Source: a virus. Taken from it: DNA of 25,392 nt. Position 1 is the first letter of the stretch; the number at the start of each line of letters is the position of its first letter. The position numbers were made by a program, and so were the translations under genes. The notes beneath the pieces are model-generated. The model had not been told where the DNA came from, ran no database searches, and saw only the letters and a program-made list of their open reading frames with translations. The stretch lies in IMG/VR virus record IMGVR_UViG_3300025168_000603, positions 1 through 25,392 of that record; one strand, written 5' to 3'. Positions 22,782 through 25,392 of the stretch are shown here, piece after piece.

Positions 22782-23365
22782 TAAAGCGTTGTGTCTAGAT
22801 CGCCTTCGCACACTTGGCATATGTGCGAGTTCATAGCTTCAACATTCTTTTTGCTGGTTCTAAAAGACCACGTACAAACCGTGCATGATACTTTTATCAT
22901 TCTCGTGGATTGTTTTTTCCGGCCGGATAAGTCGAGCTTTGCATGCGGGTATTCGCCTATTCTTTTTACAATTTTCTTTAGTGTTACTAGCAATTCTTCG
23001 CCCGCAATTGTTGCGGTCATTTTGCCGGTAAGTCCGATAGATAAAGCCAACTTCCGGAAGGCGGGGCCGTGGCCTGATTCGTTCCCATCTATTGCGTGGC
23101 AAAATTCATGGCAAAGAACGTCTAAGACTCTCTCACTTTCACATAGTTCCGGCGATAAAAAGATTTCTATTTTTTGATCCGCCGATGATGTGGCGGGAAA
23201 GCACACTCCTAATGTTTGATTTTTTGCGCCCGCTTTACGATTTGATAAAGCCCCGCAACCGATACGTATATTTTCGGGTATTGTTAAACCGGCGGGTCCG
23301 AAGACTTCTTCTTGTAACATAGGCAAAGCCGCCAGTATCCAATCTTCTCTGTTTAATATAGCCAT
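22781..23365 (-). CDS. SprT-like zinc metalloprotease with C-terminal zinc ribbon
   Basis: A 194-residue protein. The ATG at 23365 is chosen because it follows the shared leader block (AAAAAGAG). HEFCH (86-90) and GHG (98-100, His99) form the SprT-type zinc site; the C-terminus has CTVC (161-164) and HICQVC (181-186), a zinc ribbon typical of SprT-like proteins. SprT/Spartan enzymes are linked to DNA-protein crosslink repair. It is the first gene of the minus-strand block, placed beside the promoter at 23397-23425. The protein is distinct in sequence from the one at 5836-6315. Confidence 0.82.
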   Translation of the reverse strand: MAILNREDWILAALPMLQEEVFGPAGLTIPENIRIGCGALSNRKAGAKNQTLGVCFPATSSADQKIEIFLSPELCESERVLDVLCHEFCHAIDGNESGHGPAFRKLALSIGLTGKMTATIAGEELLVTLKKIVKRIGEYPHAKLDLSGRKKQSTRMIKVSCTVCTWSFRTSKKNVEAMNSHICQVCEGDLDTTL

Positions 23366-23396
23366 GTGTAGTACTCTTTTTAATGAATGAGATATA

Positions 23397-23425
23397 ACTT
23401 TACTACCTTGTTTAAACAATGTCAA
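23397..23425 (-). promoter_or_regulatory. Promoter of the minus-strand block, with GTTTAAAC palindrome in the spacer
   Basis: Minus strand TTGACA (23420-23425, perfect), a 17-base spacer, then TAAAGT (23397-23402, 4 of 6). The spacer contains the palindrome TTGTTTAAACAA (23408-23419), ideally placed for a repressor. Transcription would start just before the TTCATTA leader of the SprT-like gene. Confidence 0.55.
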
Positions 23426-23548
23426 ACAATGTGCAACAAATAAATTAAATAAATTAATCGACTATATAGGGTCGAGGTAAACTCGACTTGTTTCTTAATA
23501 CTTATATGTATGTAACAAGTACCCCACCCCCACCCCCCTTGCTTTTTT

Positions 23549-23625
23549 CCGTGGACCGTGGACCGTGAACCGTGGTTCACTAAGCAAGTGACACTAAGCA
23601 AGGCCCGTGGCCCGTGAACCGTTGC
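23549..23625 (+). repeat. Heptad-phased repeat array (CCGTG units)
   Basis: Four consecutive 7-mers CCGTGGA, CCGTGGA, CCGTGAA, CCGTGGT (23549-23576); then two copies of a 14-base unit containing ACTAAGCAAG (23577-23604); then CCGTGGC, CCGTGAA, CCGTTGC (23605-23625). All eleven heptads are in one phase. The inverted repeat GTGAACC-GT-GGTTCAC (23565-23580) is embedded. Confidence 0.85.
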
Positions 23626-23829
23626 GCGTCTCGCATGGGTCACGGCGCGTTTAAACGTCCCTAGTATCTTTTTAGCGGGACTCCGGCAATAGAGGCTAAA
23701 TCTAATGAAATCAATGACTTAGCGCACGATCCACGAATCAGGGGGTTTCCCGTCACCGGAGGGGGCTTGGGCCATGTTTCTCTCAAACAAATCTTGTTAA
23801 AATGTTATTAAAATCTTTTTCTTTTACTA

Positions 23830-23838
23830 TGATATAGT
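23830..23838 (+). promoter_or_regulatory. Extended -10 promoter giving a leaderless terL transcript
   Basis: TGATATAGT: TGn extension plus TATAGT (23833-23838, 5 of 6). A start about 7 bases downstream falls at or next to the ATG at 23846. No Shine-Dalgarno sequence is present, supporting a leaderless mRNA. Confidence 0.55.
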
Positions 23839-23845
23839 CTTATAT

Positions 23846-25297
23846 ATGAGCGTGATTACAGAGACAGACGAAAAGATAATGAAGCTGGAACTTAGGCTGG
23901 CCCAGCTTGAACGCCTTGAGGCGTGTAACGATAACTTTATAGAATTCGTAAAAGCCATGTGGCCTGAGTTTATCACCGGCAAGCATCATCAGATTATTGC
24001 GGATAAGCTTGAACGTGTAGCCAGTGGCGATTTAAAGCGTTTAATAATAAATATGCCGCCTCGGCACACGAAATCAGAGTTTGCTAGTTATCTGTTTCCT
24101 GCGTGGATGATTGGTAAGAATCCTTCAATGAAAATCATACAAGCCACACACACCACGGAGCTTGCGGTGGGCTTTGGTCGTAAGGTCAAGAACCTTTTGG
24201 ACAGGGAAGAATATCGTGAAATTTTTGAAGACACGGAACTTGCTGTTGATTCAAAGGCTTCTGGGCGATGGGATACGTCTCGCGGCGGAATGTACTATGC
24301 CGTTGGCGTAGGTTCTAACTTGGCGGGTCGTGGTGGTGATTTAATTATTATTGATGATCCTCATTCTGAGCAGACGGCGATGTCGAATAATGGTTTTGAT
24401 GACGCATGGGATTGGTATACGGGAGGTCCCCGACAACGGTTACAGCCTAACGGGGCAATAGTTTTGGTAATGACACGTTGGTCAGACAAGGATCTGACGG
24501 GGCAGTTGATGCGTTCACAGGCTAAAGAGAATAGAGCGGATCAGTGGGAAGTGGTGGAGCTACCTGCGATTATGCCTAGCGGAAAGTCTTGTTGGCCTGA
24601 ATATTGGCCGCTTGTAGATCTTGAAGCAGTAAAAGCCTCAATTCCTGTTAGCAAGTGGAATGCTCAGTATCAGCAGAATCCGACGGGTGATGAGACGTCT
24701 ATTTTAAAGCGGGAGTGGTGGAATCTTTGGGAAAAAGAAACGGTTCCTGCACTAGAGTATGTTATTCAAAGTTATGATACGGCGTTTAGTAAAAGAGAAA
24801 CGGCGGACTACAGTGCGATTACAACGTGGGGTGTGTTCTTTCCAAACGAGTCAGGGACCCCTAATCTGATACTTTTGGACTCAGTTAAAGGGCGATGGGA
24901 CTTTCCTGAATTAAAAGCAAAGGCGTATGAGCTTTATAAGTTCTGGGACCCCGAAACAGTAATTATTGAAGCAAAGGCGACAGGTACCCCTTTAACGCAT
25001 GAATTAAGAAACATGGGAATTCCTGTGGTAAACTTTACGCCTTCTAGGGGTAATGATAAAGTATCGCGTGTACACAGTGTAGCTCCGTTATTTGAAAGCG
25101 GTATGATATGGGCCCCCGATGAAACATGGGCCGAAGAGCTTATAGAAGAGTGTGCAGCCTTTCCAAATGGGGAGTATGACGACTTGGTAGATAGCACGAC
25201 ACAAGCGTTGATGCGGTATCGGCAGGGCAACTTTGTCCAGTTGCCGTCGGATGATTGGGAAGATCCTGAACCACAACAGATCCAGTATTACGGCTGA
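23846..25297 (+). CDS. terL: Terminase large subunit
   Basis: A 483-residue DNA-packaging motor. ATPase part: the Walker A-like MPPRHTKSE (about residues 70-78) and Walker B LIIIDDPH, with downstream 'MTRWSDKDLTG' typical of phage terminases. Nuclease part (RNase H-like): Asp in SYDTAF, Glu in VIIEAKATG and Asp in DDLVDSTTQAL. It cleaves concatemers and drives DNA into proheads together with TerS and the portal protein. The length is usual for the family. The start at 23846 follows an extended -10 promoter without leader. It begins the late virion operon, which continues beyond the window. Confidence 0.95.
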   Translation: MSVITETDEKIMKLELRLAQLERLEACNDNFIEFVKAMWPEFITGKHHQIIADKLERVASGDLKRLIINMPPRHTKSEFASYLFPAWMIGKNPSMKIIQATHTTELAVGFGRKVKNLLDREEYREIFEDTELAVDSKASGRWDTSRGGMYYAVGVGSNLAGRGGDLIIIDDPHSEQTAMSNNGFDDAWDWYTGGPRQRLQPNGAIVLVMTRWSDKDLTGQLMRSQAKENRADQWEVVELPAIMPSGKSCWPEYWPLVDLEAVKASIPVSKWNAQYQQNPTGDETSILKREWWNLWEKETVPALEYVIQSYDTAFSKRETADYSAITTWGVFFPNESGTPNLILLDSVKGRWDFPELKAKAYELYKFWDPETVIIEAKATGTPLTHELRNMGIPVVNFTPSRGNDKVSRVHSVAPLFESGMIWAPDETWAEELIEECAAFPNGEYDDLVDSTTQALMRYRQGNFVQLPSDDWEDPEPQQIQYYG

Positions 25298-25302
25298 ATA
25301 CT

Positions 25303-25392
25303 ATGCGACTAAATAAATTCTTTGCACTAAACACTCATTACAACAGGCAGGAAGACGAAGAAGACGCTCTTGCGGGTAGTGGCGGTAGTTCT
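25303..25392 (+). CDS. Start of a downstream late gene, 3'-truncated
   Basis: ATG at 25303, five bases after the terL stop, with the frame open to the window end (30 residues, beginning MRLNKFFALNTHYNRQEDEED and then Gly/Ser-rich). Too short to identify. In related phages portal or a small accessory gene follows terL; either is possible. Confidence 0.5.
   Translation, partial: MRLNKFFALNTHYNRQEDEEDALAGSGGSS

Larger units (their letters stand above)
23426..23845. other. Non-coding region upstream of terL
   Basis: About 420 bases with no supported gene. In order: a hairpin GTCGAG-GTAAA-CTCGAC (about 23472-23488), C-rich tract, the heptad-phased repeat array (23549-23625), GTTTAAAC (23649-23656), a GC-rich stretch with CTCCGG/CCGGAG inverted sequence, and an AT-rich stretch ending in an extended -10 at terL. 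It is the most complex non-coding part of the window and a candidate for packaging or replication origin functions. Confidence 0.55.

Noticed and set aside
23549-23625. CRISPR array
   Set aside because: Repeats are 7 bases with no spacers of 25-40 bases and no cas genes.
23422-23643. 73-residue minus-strand frame across the heptad array
   Set aside because: Its sequence is mostly translated repeat units (recurring 'TVHG'); no ribosome binding site was found, and repeats explain the open frame.
23640-23790. tRNA or structured RNA in the GC-rich part before terL
   Set aside because: No cloverleaf could be built by eye: no paired acceptor arm or T-loop; only an isolated CTCCGG/CCGGAG pair.

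Overview
The window looks like the central part of a tailed double-stranded DNA phage genome (Caudoviricetes), probably podovirus-like and from a marine or other aquatic Gram-negative host. Phage identity is direct: both terminase subunits, a phage-type replication module, and very dense gene packing with many ATGA-type start/stop overlaps and short unknown genes. The aquatic assignment is inference, from virion proteins with a degenerate EF-hand/dockerin-like N-terminus, Met/Pro/Gly-Gly-Pro linkers and an 'LFPND' C-terminus, features I associate with pelagiphage-like and uncultured marine podoviruses. Base composition is roughly 40% GC. No integrase, tRNA, CRISPR array, insertion sequence or phage RNA polymerase is visible. 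Both window ends cut through genes, and portal, capsid and endolysin are not here.

Layout. (1) 1-5820, plus strand: three large virion or internal/ejection-type proteins. (2) 5836-8237, minus strand: a SprT-like metalloprotease, a small unknown protein and a SNF2-family helicase. (3) 8238-8327: a divergent promoter region with a perfect inverted repeat. (4) 8328-15580, plus strand, replication and nucleotide module: a conserved unknown, a ssDNA-binding protein with an SSB-like DIPF tail, a TOTE-type archaeo-eukaryotic primase, a Mom-like DNA-modification GNAT protein, a UvrD-like helicase, a DUF3310 protein and a family A DNA polymerase with Leu at the '762' position. (5) 15623-19271, mostly plus strand: a cassette of small genes (ribbon-helix-helix, zinc ribbons, a 30-residue membrane peptide, unknowns) ending in a class 3 lipase. 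(6) 19272-19535: repeat-rich gap with a strong terminator. (7) 19536-20481: small terminase and an overlapping PD-(D/E)XK nuclease. (8) 20483-23365, minus strand: nine small genes including a ribbon-helix-helix protein, two single-pass membrane proteins and a second SprT-like protease, with hairpins or promoter-like sequence between several of them. (9) 23366-23845: gap holding an unusual heptad-phased repeat array. (10) 23846-end: large terminase and the start of the next gene.

Genes working together: the primase, polymerase, ssDNA-binding protein, helicases and nuclease should form the replication/recombination machinery. The Mom-like protein may protect the new DNA from host restriction. 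TerS and TerL package it.

The most unusual signals are non-coding: a 77-bp heptad-phased CCGTG array before terL, with CACGG (the reverse complement of CCGTG) clustered before terS; about 16 copies of the palindrome GTTTAAAC; a 34-bp element copied exactly at two gene ends; a TTCATTCA leader shared by genes on both strands; and probable leaderless starts for both terminase genes.
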